Assembly (NCBI RefSeq): GCF_947255105.1
Contig: NZ_CAMYFP010000001.1
Span: 62,001 to 126,000, forward strand
Length of the DNA: 64,000 nt
Source of the DNA: an uncultured Campylobacter sp.
GTDB lineage: Bacteria > Campylobacterota > Campylobacteria > Campylobacterales > Campylobacteraceae
Reading direction: 5' to 3'
The translations under genes were made by a program, and so were the position numbers. The notes beneath the pieces are model-generated. The model saw only the letters and a list, made by a program, of their open reading frames with translations, ran no database searches and had not been told where the DNA came from. Below, in pieces: positions 9,419 through 16,817 of the stretch (the first letter of the stretch is position 1; each line of letters starts with the position of its first letter).

Positions 9419-10381
9419 ATGAGTGAAATTTTAGAAATTGGAAAAAGAGTTTTAGAGCTTGAGGGAAATGAGCTTTTAAGACACTCAAATTTACTTGATG
9501 ATAAATTTGAAAATGCTTTAAATTTGCTCTATTCTTGTAAAGGAAAAGTTATCGTAACAGGAGTTGGAAAAAGTGGCCATATAGGCGCAAAAATAGCAGC
9601 TACAATGGCTAGTACTGGCACTCCTAGTTTTTTTTTACATCCAACTGAAGCTTTGCACGGAGATCTTGGAATGGTGCAAAAAAGCGATGTGATACTAGCT
9701 ATAAGTTTTAGTGGCGAAAGTGATGAGCTTATAAAAATAATGCCTCACCTTAAAAGATTTGGTGTTCAAATTATATCAATGACTGCTAAATTCAGCAGTT
9801 CCTTAGCTAAATTTAGCGATGAAATAATAAGTCTTGATATAATAAAAGAGGCTTGTCCATTAGGTGCTGCGCCAACAGTTTCTACTACGTTAACTTTAGC
9901 TTTGGGCGATGCCTTGGCAATTTGTCTTATGAAGATGAGAAATTTCAAAGTTGAAGATTTTGCAAATTTTCATCCAGGTGGCAGTCTTGGAAAAAGACTG
10001 TTTTTAAAAGTAAAAGACGTTATGAAAACTAATGAATTGCCAGTTGTTAGTTATGATGTTAGTCTTAAAGTCGCTATAGATACGATGACCCATGGAAAAC
10101 TTGGAGCCGTTTTACTAACAGATAAAAATGGTAAGTTAGTGGCCATCTTAAGTGATGGGGATTTAAGAAGAGCACTACAAAGAGACGATTTTGATATAAA
10201 TGATAAAGCCTTAAACTATGCAACAAAAGAGCCAAAAATTATAGATGATGATGAAATTTTAGCATCAACTGCCCTCAAAATAATAGAAAAATATAAAATT
10301 CAATTGCTTGTAATTGTCAATGATAAAAAAATTCCAATTGGAATTTTACACATTCATGATTTGACAAATTTAGGATTGTAA
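9419..10381 (+). CDS. kdsD: D-arabinose 5-phosphate isomerase (KpsF/KdsD family)
   Basis: Isomerises ribulose 5-phosphate to arabinose 5-phosphate for the KDO sugar of lipooligosaccharide or capsule. It has a SIS domain (about residues 30-165) with GVGKSGHIGAKIAATMAST and HGDLGMV, then two CBS domains (about 200-320). The ATG at 9419 has TGAGG at 7 bases; a GTG start overlapping the rnj stop by 4 bases is less likely. A run of nine T at 9628-9636 encodes part of SFFLHP and could slip, but the frame is intact here. Confidence 0.9.
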   Translation: MSEILEIGKRVLELEGNELLRHSNLLDDKFENALNLLYSCKGKVIVTGVGKSGHIGAKIAATMASTGTPSFFLHPTEALHGDLGMVQKSDVILAISFSGESDELIKIMPHLKRFGVQIISMTAKFSSSLAKFSDEIISLDIIKEACPLGAAPTVSTTLTLALGDALAICLMKMRNFKVEDFANFHPGGSLGKRLFLKVKDVMKTNELPVVSYDVSLKVAIDTMTHGKLGAVLLTDKNGKLVAILSDGDLRRALQRDDFDINDKALNYATKEPKIIDDDEILASTALKIIEKYKIQLLVIVNDKKIPIGILHIHDLTNLGL

Positions 10382-11152
10382 ATGGAAAAAATGAGAATTA
10401 ATAAATTTATTTCACATAACACTAACTATTCACGTCGTGAAGCAGATGAACTTATAAAAAGTGGAAAAGTTAGTGTAAATGGAAGAGTTGTTAGCGATTT
10501 TGTAGAAGTTAGTTATGATGATAAAATCAAGATAAATGGGCGTTTAGTTAAGAAAAAAACTGAGTTTTCAGTTATTGTTTATAACAAACAAAAAGGTGAG
10601 TTAGTTACAAAGCGTGATGATAGGGGTAGAAAAACAATATTCGATACCTTGCCGAAAGGTTTTAGTAAGTTTATAAGTGTTGGAAGACTTGATTTTGCTA
10701 GTGAAGGACTTTTACTGCTTACTGATGCACCTGCTATAGCTGAGGCTTTAATGAGAAGCGATATTGAAAGAATGTATTATTTAAAGGTAAAAGGTGAGAT
10801 AACTGATGATGTTATAGCAGCGATGAGAGAAGGATTTTTCGCTAAAGACGCCACAAAGGGAGCACATGAAAAAACGCAGATTAAATCCATGGAATTTAAG
10901 CCTTTCTTAGCCTATTCAGTACTTGGATCAAGTGGTGGTTATACAAAACTTAAAGTTATCATAAATGAGGGCCAAAATAGAGAGCTAAGACGCTTTTTTG
11001 GGTGCTTTGATCTAGAAGTTATGGAACTAAAAAGAGTTAGTTTTGGAAGGGTTGATTTGGGAATGTTAAAGCCTGGGAAATGGAGATATCTAACAAGTTC
11101 AGAATATGATGATTTAAGAGATTTTCTAAAACAAAATGGTGTTAGATATTGA
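10382..11152 (+). CDS. rluB: RluB/RsuA-family rRNA pseudouridine synthase
   Basis: Pseudouridylates 23S (RluB-like) or 16S (RsuA-like) rRNA. The N-terminal S4 domain (residues 3-60) has RINKFISHNTNYSRREAD. The catalytic GRLDFASEGLLLLTD follows near residue 103, and GQNRELRRFF near residue 197 completes the family pattern. The ATG follows the kdsD stop without a gap. RluB is preferred over RsuA because of the full-length S4 start and neighbourhood, but the target site is inferred. Confidence 0.82.
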   Translation: MEKMRINKFISHNTNYSRREADELIKSGKVSVNGRVVSDFVEVSYDDKIKINGRLVKKKTEFSVIVYNKQKGELVTKRDDRGRKTIFDTLPKGFSKFISVGRLDFASEGLLLLTDAPAIAEALMRSDIERMYYLKVKGEITDDVIAAMREGFFAKDATKGAHEKTQIKSMEFKPFLAYSVLGSSGGYTKLKVIINEGQNRELRRFFGCFDLEVMELKRVSFGRVDLGMLKPGKWRYLTSSEYDDLRDFLKQNGVRY

Positions 11153-11164
11153 GCTTAAATTTAA

Positions 11165-11192
11165 GATTTTTTATATAAATTTATAAAAAATC
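11165..11192 (+). terminator. AT-rich perfect hairpin after rluB
   Basis: An 11-bp perfect stem GATTTTTTATA / TATAAAAAATC with a 6-base loop lies 12 bases after the rluB stop. The stem is nearly all A/T, so it may be a weak terminator or simply an AT-rich palindrome. Confidence 0.4.
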
Positions 11193-11306
11193 ATATAGCT
11201 ATTAAGAGCAAAATTTATAAATCTTTGATAGTTATTTTATGATAATGTGTAACTTTAATATTTCTAGTTGGCAAATTTTAATATTGTAAATTTCTTATAA
11301 AATGAG

Positions 11307-11312
11307 TATAAT
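11307..11312 (+). promoter_or_regulatory. Putative -10 box for the binding-protein gene
   Basis: TATAAT about 95 bases before the start codon at 11408, in an AT-rich 255-base intergenic region. This matches the Campylobacter sigma-70 pattern, in which the -35 is weak. No operator was recognised. The distance implies a leader of roughly 90 bases. Confidence 0.4.
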
Positions 11313-11407
11313 TCCGCCAAAACAGGTTCATGTTAGTTTTAGTTGGATTAGTAAATAATCTATTTATAATTAGTGTCTATTTAATATTGACATAAGGAAG
11401 AGAAGTT

Positions 11408-12223
11408 ATGAGAAAGCTGGTATTTTTATTTTTGGTTATGGCGGTGTCTATTTTTGCTAATAGTTTGAGTGAAATTAATAAAAACGGTGAGATAAAAATT
11501 GGTGTTTGGACCAATCAGCCGCCTTATTCAAGTCTAGATAATGGCGAGTTTGAGGGCTTTGAGGTCGATATGGCAAAGGCTATTGGTTCGCACATTGTTG
11601 GAAATAGCGGAAAGGTTACTTTAGTTGGTATTGAGAGCGGTAGTCAAAGAATTGAGTTTTTACAAAACAATCAAGTTGATGTCATCATAGCAAGTTTTAC
11701 AGAGACTGATGAGAGAAGAAAAAAGGTTGATTTTTCGCTTCCATATTTTGCTGTTGCAATGGGAGCGATAAGTAGTAAAGAAAAGCCTTTAAATTTTGAA
11801 AAAGATTTGGATTATAAAACCATCGTCATTCAAGAGGGAACTACAATGGAGGACTATGTTAAGACAATTCCAGGTGCAAAAGTGATAAAAACAAAGGGTT
11901 CCATTGAGGCATTTAGGGCGTTAAAAGAGAAAAAAGCGGATGTTTATATAGATGATAATTTGGTTGTTATGGCCTATGGTATAGTTGATAGAAGTTATAT
12001 TGTCCCAAAAAATATGAGAAATTTAGGATTTAATAGCTTTTTGGGTGTTGGTGTTAAAAAGGGCAATCAAGCTCTTTTAAATGCAATTAACGAAGAGATG
12101 GTACAGCTTAGCAAACAGGGCTTTTTTAGAAAGGTATTTAACGATACTTTTGTGCCATTTTACAAAAATGAGGTTCAAGCGAAGTACTTTCTACTAGAGG
12201 ATATTTATAGAGTTTTTGGATAG
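11408..12223 (+). CDS. Periplasmic amino-acid-type binding protein (SBP family 3), orphan
   Basis: Exported solute-binding protein with an N-terminal signal peptide (MRKLVFLFLVMAVSIFANS). The SBP_bac_3 fold is shown by IKIGVWTNQPPYS, GFEVDMAKAIG, ASFTETDERRKKVDFS and the hinge IQEGTTMEDYV. It is 271 residues long, with an AAGGAAG ribosome site. No permease or ATPase gene adjoins it, so it is an orphan binding protein or sensor. Its paralogue at 48688 shares layout and the tail FLLE-(D/E)-(I/L)-YR. Substrate is unknown; polar amino acids such as aspartate, glutamate or cysteine are likely for Campylobacter relatives. Confidence 0.85.
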   Translation: MRKLVFLFLVMAVSIFANSLSEINKNGEIKIGVWTNQPPYSSLDNGEFEGFEVDMAKAIGSHIVGNSGKVTLVGIESGSQRIEFLQNNQVDVIIASFTETDERRKKVDFSLPYFAVAMGAISSKEKPLNFEKDLDYKTIVIQEGTTMEDYVKTIPGAKVIKTKGSIEAFRALKEKKADVYIDDNLVVMAYGIVDRSYIVPKNMRNLGFNSFLGVGVKKGNQALLNAINEEMVQLSKQGFFRKVFNDTFVPFYKNEVQAKYFLLEDIYRVFG

Positions 12224-12240
12224 ATTTAGTTGCCACCATT

Positions 12241-12263
12241 AAAGGCGAAGAAATTTCGCCTTT
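12241..12263. terminator. Bidirectional hairpin terminator
   Basis: Perfect 9-bp stem AAAGGCGAA / TTCGCCTTT with a 5-base loop, between the convergent binding-protein gene and the small membrane ORF. It overlaps the last bases of the latter. T-rich on both strands, so it can serve both. Confidence 0.65.
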
Positions 12264-12477
12264 AGCTTCCAGCGACGATAGAGTAAAGTCCTATGCAAAA
12301 TATTATAATGCCAATCGCACCTAAAATTCTTTCGCCACCATTTTTAGCAAGAGCTTCATCACTTTCTTTATCAAGTGTTTTTGCAAATTTTAAGATGATA
12401 TTGTGTTTTATAGCACTTGCAAGATATAAATTTATAAATGTAACAAATGAGGCCAATATCCCAGCAGTTGCAGTCAT
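12262..12477 (-). CDS. Small two-helix membrane protein (71 aa), hypothetical
   Basis: Unrecognised protein beginning MTATAGILASFVTFINLY with two hydrophobic segments (about residues 3-22 and 50-69) around a polar loop KTLDKESDEALAKNGGER. The hydrophobic-polar-hydrophobic pattern and terminator at its end favour a real gene. Its ATG overlaps the stop of a broken upstream ORF (ATGA), suggesting the two were translationally coupled. No strong ribosome site is seen. The opposite-strand frame gives no sensible protein. Confidence 0.5.
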   Translation of the reverse strand: MTATAGILASFVTFINLYLASAIKHNIILKFAKTLDKESDEALAKNGGERILGAIGIIIFCIGLYSIVAGS

Positions 12478-12719
12478 ATAGCACTTTCTATATGCATAAA
12501 ATATAGGTCAAATCCAGCCCAAGACCAAGTAAGGCAAAATTTAATATCCTCTCCATCAAAAAACTTCTTAGCAGCTTTTGCATATATTTCTATACTATCA
12601 TCACTAACATCATCGCAATTAAGAAAAATCACAAGTTTTTCTCTAAACTTGGTTGGGTTTGAATATCTCTTTAGAATACTGTGTCATTTAATAAAATAAG
12701 TGATATTTTTATCCCTCAT
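12474..12719 (-). pseudogene. Small ORF interrupted by an in-frame TGA
   Basis: From the ATG at 12719 one frame reads MRDKNITYFIK, then TGA (12684-12686), then a 69-codon continuation containing KFREKLVIFLNCDDVSDD and LTWSWAGFDLYF, ending at 12474. The continuation has protein-like composition and couples to the next ORF by an ATGA overlap, but has no ATG of its own. I read it as a gene inactivated by one nonsense mutation. A GTG within the continuation could start a 43-residue product. The family is not recognised. No selenocysteine element was identified. Confidence 0.4.
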
Positions 12720-12741
12720 AAAAATTGGCTTAAATTTAAAG

Positions 12742-13278
12742 CTATATCTTTTTTAGAAATTTACTAACTAACACAATCCTAACACCATTAACTCTGCCCT
12801 CAATCTGTGTATTATCAGAATTTAGTGTTATGTTTTTTACAACTGTTCCTCTTTTGGCAGTAAAGCCAGCGCCCTTTACTTCAAGATCTTTGATGATAGT
12901 TACGCTATCGCCATATTTAAGCTCTGTTAGGTTGCTATCAAGTGTTGGCTCTTTTTTTATCGGCGACTTTTTGGCGTAGGACTTTAATTCATCTTCAATA
13001 TACAAAATCTCAAGCAGCTCTTTTGCAAAACTCTCATTTTTAAGTGCAGTTAGAATTTGATATGAGAGTATCTTTATTGCTGGAATTTCACTCCACATTG
13101 CAGTTTCTAGGCAGTGAAAATGGCTAGAATCTTCTATCTTAAATGAAGCGCCATCACGGCAAACTTTACATAAATTTGCTCCCATTTTGGAGTTTTCTAT
13201 AAAGTAGGGCTTGACATCATCGCTACTGCCACACATTTCACATAGATTATTTGATCTTTTTGCTATCTCTTCTATCAT
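12742..13278 (-). CDS. PhnA/YjdM-family zinc-ribbon protein
   Basis: A 178-residue cytoplasmic protein with two CxxC pairs at the N-terminus (LCEMCGSSDD, LCKVCRDGA). The C-terminal PhnA domain (about residues 115-178) contains LKYGDSVTIIKDLEVKG, KRGTVVKNI and the IEGRVNG turn. Despite the name, the family is not tied to phosphonate use and its role is poorly known. AAGGAG precedes the ATG by 5 bases. It follows the UPF0316-type gene by 12 bases, so the two are likely one transcript. Confidence 0.85.
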   Translation of the reverse strand: MIEEIAKRSNNLCEMCGSSDDVKPYFIENSKMGANLCKVCRDGASFKIEDSSHFHCLETAMWSEIPAIKILSYQILTALKNESFAKELLEILYIEDELKSYAKKSPIKKEPTLDSNLTELKYGDSVTIIKDLEVKGAGFTAKRGTVVKNITLNSDNTQIEGRVNGVRIVLVSKFLKKI

Positions 13279-13290
13279 TTTGACTCCTTT

Positions 13291-13836
13291 TTATCTTCTG
13301 ATTGGAATGTTTTCCATTGAGTAATTTACATATCTAATATCTTCTATAGAGTAGAGTGCCCATGGATTGTGCTTTTTGATAATTGGGATTATCTTTGAGG
13401 CTTCATCTCTTTTTATAGCAGTAAAGACTACATTCACAGGACCGTTATTACCAGTCGCATCGATAATGGTCACGCTATATCCAAGCTCTTTTAACTCATT
13501 TGCTAGTTTATGAGCATCGATTTTTGTAATGATACGAACAATTACATTGCCTAGAGCCAATTTATCTTCGATATAGATACCGATATAATTGCCAATGGCA
13601 AAACCAAGCGCATAAGCTATGTAGTTTTGCCAATGATCTAGATGTTGCATGATTTGAGTTATTGCAACAAGCCAGACCATTATCTCTACAAAGCCAAGAA
13701 TTGGAGCGATAAGGCGCTGTCCTTTGGCAACAAAGATGATTCTAATAGTTCCAATTGTAACATCCAAAACTCTTGCTAGGCAGATTAGCAAAGGAATTCC
13801 AAAGGTCGCAAAAAAAGAACTCTCAACTATTGCCAA
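13291..13836 (-). CDS. UPF0316/DUF2179-type inner-membrane protein
   Basis: Three or four hydrophobic segments fill residues 8-85 (IPLLICLARVLDVTIGTIRI, FVEIMVWLVAITQIM, IAYALGFAIGNYIG). A soluble DUF2179-like C-terminal domain follows, with VRIITKIDAHKLANELKE and GPVNVVFTAIKR. Function in this family is unknown. The ATG at 13842 touches its own AAGGAG site, whereas a TTG two codons on (13836) has 6 bases spacing and is chosen. It sits between purM and the phnA-like gene on the same strand. Confidence 0.8.
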   Translation of the reverse strand: MAIVESSFFATFGIPLLICLARVLDVTIGTIRIIFVAKGQRLIAPILGFVEIMVWLVAITQIMQHLDHWQNYIAYALGFAIGNYIGIYIEDKLALGNVIVRIITKIDAHKLANELKELGYSVTIIDATGNNGPVNVVFTAIKRDEASKIIPIIKKHNPWALYSIEDIRYVNYSMENIPIRR

Positions 13837-13879
13837 TATCATCTCCTTTTTAAATTTGAGGTTAGCAGTTTGTTAGTTA

Positions 13880-14863
13880 CTAAACTAGCAAAACACCAGC
13901 TCTATTCGTAACTTCACCTATAACATAACCACCTGTTAGCTCCATAACTTTGTTAGCATTTTCTTTACTAGCAACAGCTATCATTCCAACGCCGCAGTTA
14001 AAGGTCCTATCCATCTCAGCTACTGAGACTTTTTTGGCGATGATATCAAAAATAACGGCTCTTTTTATAGCAGCTCTTTCTATCTTCGCACCAAGTCCAT
14101 TTGGAAAGACTCTAGGCAAGTTTTCTACGATACCGCCACCTGTTATGTGAGATAGGGCATTGATGTAGTTTTTTGCTCTCAAAAACTCATCTACATAAAT
14201 TTTTGTAGGCTCTAAAAGAAGCTCTATGATTTTTTTGCCATCTATTTTTTCATCTAAATTTATATTTAGCTCTTTTATAACAGCTCTAGCCAAAGAGTAG
14301 CCATTGCTATGCAGACCGCTACTTTGTAGTCCGATAAGAATATCACCCTTTTTTACAAATTTAGTCCTATCAATCTCCTCTTCTTCTGCAATACCTACAG
14401 CAAAGCCAGCAAGGTCAAAATCTCCCTTTTCATACATGCTTGGCATCTCAGCAGTTTCACCACCAATAAGTGCGCATTTTGCCATTTTGCAGCCATTTGC
14501 TATGCTACGAACCACCTCTTTTGCAACGCTAAGTTCAAGTTTGGCAGTAGCGTAATAGTCCAGAAAAAAGAGCGGTTTTGCAAAGTTGCATATAAGGTCG
14601 TTAACGCACATAGCAACCAAATCCTGTCCTATGCCATCATACATTTTGTGATCGATTGCAAGTCTAAGTTTGGTTCCAACTCCGTCAGTTGATGCCAAAA
14701 GCACAGGGTGATTGTAGCCTGTGGGAAGTTTGAAAGCACCACTAAAAGAGCCAATACCACCTAAGACATTTGGTGTTTTGGTAGATTTTACAAAAGGCTT
14801 TATAGCCTCTACAAACTCATTGCCCGCATCGATATCAACTCCAGCATCTTTATAACTAATCAA
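13880..14863 (-). CDS. purM: Phosphoribosylformylglycinamidine cyclo-ligase
   Basis: AIR synthetase, step five of purine synthesis. The 327-residue protein begins ISYKDAGVDIDAGNEFVE, with the ATP-binding TDGVGTKLRLA near residue 60, DLVAMCVNDLI near 81, and the GGGIVENLPR segment near 240. The start is TTG at 14863 with AAGGA at 7 bases; no nearer ATG would keep the conserved N-terminus. It is divergent from coaE. Confidence 0.95.
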   Translation of the reverse strand: MISYKDAGVDIDAGNEFVEAIKPFVKSTKTPNVLGGIGSFSGAFKLPTGYNHPVLLASTDGVGTKLRLAIDHKMYDGIGQDLVAMCVNDLICNFAKPLFFLDYYATAKLELSVAKEVVRSIANGCKMAKCALIGGETAEMPSMYEKGDFDLAGFAVGIAEEEEIDRTKFVKKGDILIGLQSSGLHSNGYSLARAVIKELNINLDEKIDGKKIIELLLEPTKIYVDEFLRAKNYINALSHITGGGIVENLPRVFPNGLGAKIERAAIKRAVIFDIIAKKVSVAEMDRTFNCGVGMIAVASKENANKVMELTGGYVIGEVTNRAGVLLV

Positions 14864-14923
14864 ATTTATATCCTTAATTGAAATTTATTTGATTTTAGCA
14901 AAGTTTGGATAAAATCGCATTAA

Positions 14924-15532
14924 ATGGAAGAGATAAAAACAAAATTTAAAAATGCAGTTGTGCTTACCGGCTCTATTGCTACAGGCAAAAGTAGTGTGGC
15001 AAAGATAGTAAAGTCGCTTGGATATGAGATTGTAGATGCTGATATGATATCACACGGCGTGCTAGATGGAAAAATTAGAGCGATAATAGATCTTTTTGGA
15101 GAAAGGTTCGTAAAAGAGAATAAAGTGGATAGAAAGGCGCTTGGAGAGCTTGTATTTAATGACAAAGATAAGTTGTCGCTTTTAGAAGAGCTTTTACATC
15201 CAGCCATAAAAGAGCAAATTTATAAAAAAGCAGAAGAGTTAGACAAAAAGGGAGAGCTTTTTTTTGTAGAGATACCACTATTTTTTGAAAGTGGGGATTA
15301 TTTTGATTTGGGCATGGTTGCTGTAGTTTATGTGTCAGAAGAGATTCAACTACAAAGGCTTATGAAGCGCAATAATTTAGACTTAGAAACAGCAAAAAAA
15401 AGAGCAAATTTACAACTTAGTATAGAGAAAAAAAAGTCTCTTGCAGACTACATCATTGACAATAGTGGCAGTTTAGAGGCCCTAAAAGATGAGGTTTTGG
15501 GTTTGATAGAGAGGTTAAATTTCAAATGCTAA
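14924..15532 (+). CDS. coaE: Dephospho-CoA kinase
   Basis: Last step of coenzyme A synthesis, phosphorylating the ribose 3'-OH. The P-loop is GSIATGKSS near residue 17. It also has DADMISHGVL (the family DAD motif), HPAIKEQI and EIPLFFESG. At 202 residues it has the usual family length. The ATG at 14924 has no clear ribosome site. It is a single gene between the purM promoter region and a hairpin terminator shared with rplT. Confidence 0.93.
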   Translation: MEEIKTKFKNAVVLTGSIATGKSSVAKIVKSLGYEIVDADMISHGVLDGKIRAIIDLFGERFVKENKVDRKALGELVFNDKDKLSLLEELLHPAIKEQIYKKAEELDKKGELFFVEIPLFFESGDYFDLGMVAVVYVSEEIQLQRLMKRNNLDLETAKKRANLQLSIEKKKSLADYIIDNSGSLEALKDEVLGLIERLNFKC

Positions 15533-15566
15533 ATTTACGAGTTGTTTTTGTTGTAGTTAGGTGAAT

Positions 15567-15590
15567 TTATGGCCCAAATTTGAGCCATAA
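15567..15590. terminator. Bidirectional terminator between coaE and rplT
   Basis: Inverted repeat TTATGGC ... GCCATAA enclosing the palindrome CAAATTTG. It lies between the convergent coaE and rplT genes, two bases before the rplT stop. Confidence 0.6.
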
Positions 15591-15592
15591 GT

Positions 15593-15946
15593 TTATAAAG
15601 CTTTTTTTGCCAAATTTACTATATCAGCAAATGCTTTTGCATCATTCATAGCCATATCGGCAAGTATTTTTCTATCAAGTTTAATTCCAGCTTTGTCAAG
15701 TCCGTGAATAAATCTTGAGTAGCTTATGTCATTTAGTCTGCAAGCTGCGTTGATTCTTATAATCCAAAGTTTTCTAAACTCTCTTTTCTTAGCTCTTCTA
15801 TCTCTATATGCATAACATAAACTTCTTTCAACTTGCTCTTTTGCTTTTCTAAAGTGCTTTCTTCTACCGCTATAAAAGCCTTTAGCTAAATTTAAAATCT
15901 TTTTGTGTCGTCTTCTTCTTACAACACCTGTTTTTACTCTTGCCAT
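15593..15946 (-). CDS. rplT: 50S ribosomal protein L20
   Basis: Binds 23S rRNA early in 50S assembly and in many bacteria represses its own operon. The 117-residue protein begins MARVKTGVVRRRRHKKILNL and contains AKGFYSGRRKHFRKAKEQV and WIIRINAACR, all L20 hallmarks. It is the last gene of thrS-infC-rpmI-rplT. The leader between rpmI and rplT is unusually GC-rich and structured, consistent with autoregulation. Confidence 0.97.
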   Translation of the reverse strand: MARVKTGVVRRRRHKKILNLAKGFYSGRRKHFRKAKEQVERSLCYAYRDRRAKKREFRKLWIIRINAACRLNDISYSRFIHGLDKAGIKLDRKILADMAMNDAKAFADIVNLAKKAL

Positions 15947-15959
15947 GTTTATTTCCTTT

Positions 15960-16015
15960 CACAAAATGGCGCCCAAAGGGTCTTGCCCACGCAAGTGGGG
16001 AGTTTAAATGACTTT
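15960..16015 (-). promoter_or_regulatory. Structured rplT leader, possible L20 autoregulation site
   Basis: The rpmI-rplT spacer can fold into two competing hairpins: CCCAC (15986-15990) with GTGGG (15995-15999), or CTTGC (15982-15986) with GCAAG (15991-15995). A nearby CCCAAAGGG stem is also possible. L20 is known to repress its operon in other bacteria by binding mRNA, but the site here is inferred. Confidence 0.3.
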
Positions 16016-16025
16016 TGTCAAAAAC

Positions 16026-16220
16026 TTATCTTATGCAAAGCATTTTTCTAACAGATTTTACATCTGACTCGTGGATAAAATGCTCTTGTCTAGCGTTTCT
16101 TTTTCTTTTGCTAGATTTTTTAGTAAGAATGTGGCTTCTAAAAGCAGAACCTCTTTTTATCTTACTTTTACCAGCTTTAAAACGCTTAGCAGCACCACGA
16201 ATACTCTTCATTTTTGGCAT
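16026..16220 (-). CDS. rpmI: 50S ribosomal protein L35
   Basis: 64-residue basic ribosomal protein beginning MPKMKSIRGAAKRFKAGKSK and containing SHILTKKSSKRKRNARQ. An in-frame ORF extends 12 codons further upstream, but the ATG at 16220 is preceded by AAGGATTAGT and matches the conserved L35 start. It lies between infC and rplT as in most bacteria. Confidence 0.96.
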   Translation of the reverse strand: MPKMKSIRGAAKRFKAGKSKIKRGSAFRSHILTKKSSKRKRNARQEHFIHESDVKSVRKMLCIR

Positions 16221-16301
16221 ACTAATCCTTTTAAATTGAGTTAAATAAGCTATCATTTTAGCTTATTAAAACTTTATGCAATATTAAACAAGGTCTCTTT
16301 T

Positions 16302-16817
16302 TTATTTTTTTGGAGTTACTAGCATATTAACATAGCGACCTTCAAAGTTAGGAGTCTTCTCTCTTTCGCAAATATCTTGCATTTCTTCCCAAATTCTCTC
16401 CAATAGTTCGACGCCAACTTCAGGATTGTTCATCTCGCGACCTCTTAAAAAGACTCTAAATCTAACATGCTTTCCATCTTCAATAAAAGCTCTAGCCTGT
16501 CTTAGTTTAAATTTAATATCATTTGGAGCGATTTTAGCAGAAAATTTAACCTCTTTTATGTCTATTACTTTCTGCTTTTTTCTAGCCTCTTTTTGTCTTC
16601 TTTCTTGTTGATAGCGATATTTACCATAATCCATAACCTTGCAAACTGGTGGTTTTGCATCTGGTGCAATTAATACAAGATCAACTCCTTGGCTTTGCGC
16701 TATTTTTAAAGCCTCATCTCTTGAGATGATACCATATACTTCGCCATCATCTCCAACGCATCGAACCTCTTTTGCTTTGATATCTTCGTTTAGATAAACA
16801 TCTTTTTCTTTATTCAA
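16302..16817 (-). CDS. infC: Translation initiation factor IF-3
   Basis: IF-3 monitors start-codon selection on the 30S subunit and prevents premature subunit joining. The 171-residue protein has the N-terminal EVRCVGDDGEVYGIISRDEA, the linker rich in Lys/Arg/Gln (RYQQERRQKEARKKQK) and the C-terminal domain with VRFRVFLRGREM and EGRYVNMLVTPKK. It starts at a TTG that overlaps the thrS stop (TTGA), with GAGG at 7 bases. A non-ATG start is typical of infC because IF-3 rejects such codons and so limits its own synthesis. Confidence 0.95.
   Translation of the reverse strand: MNKEKDVYLNEDIKAKEVRCVGDDGEVYGIISRDEALKIAQSQGVDLVLIAPDAKPPVCKVMDYGKYRYQQERRQKEARKKQKVIDIKEVKFSAKIAPNDIKFKLRQARAFIEDGKHVRFRVFLRGREMNNPEVGVELLERIWEEMQDICEREKTPNFEGRYVNMLVTPKK

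Noticed and set aside
12684..12686. Possible TGA recoding as tryptophan or selenocysteine
   Set aside because: Many genes here end in TGA within tight overlaps, so TGA is a normal stop; no selenocysteine hairpin was recognised.
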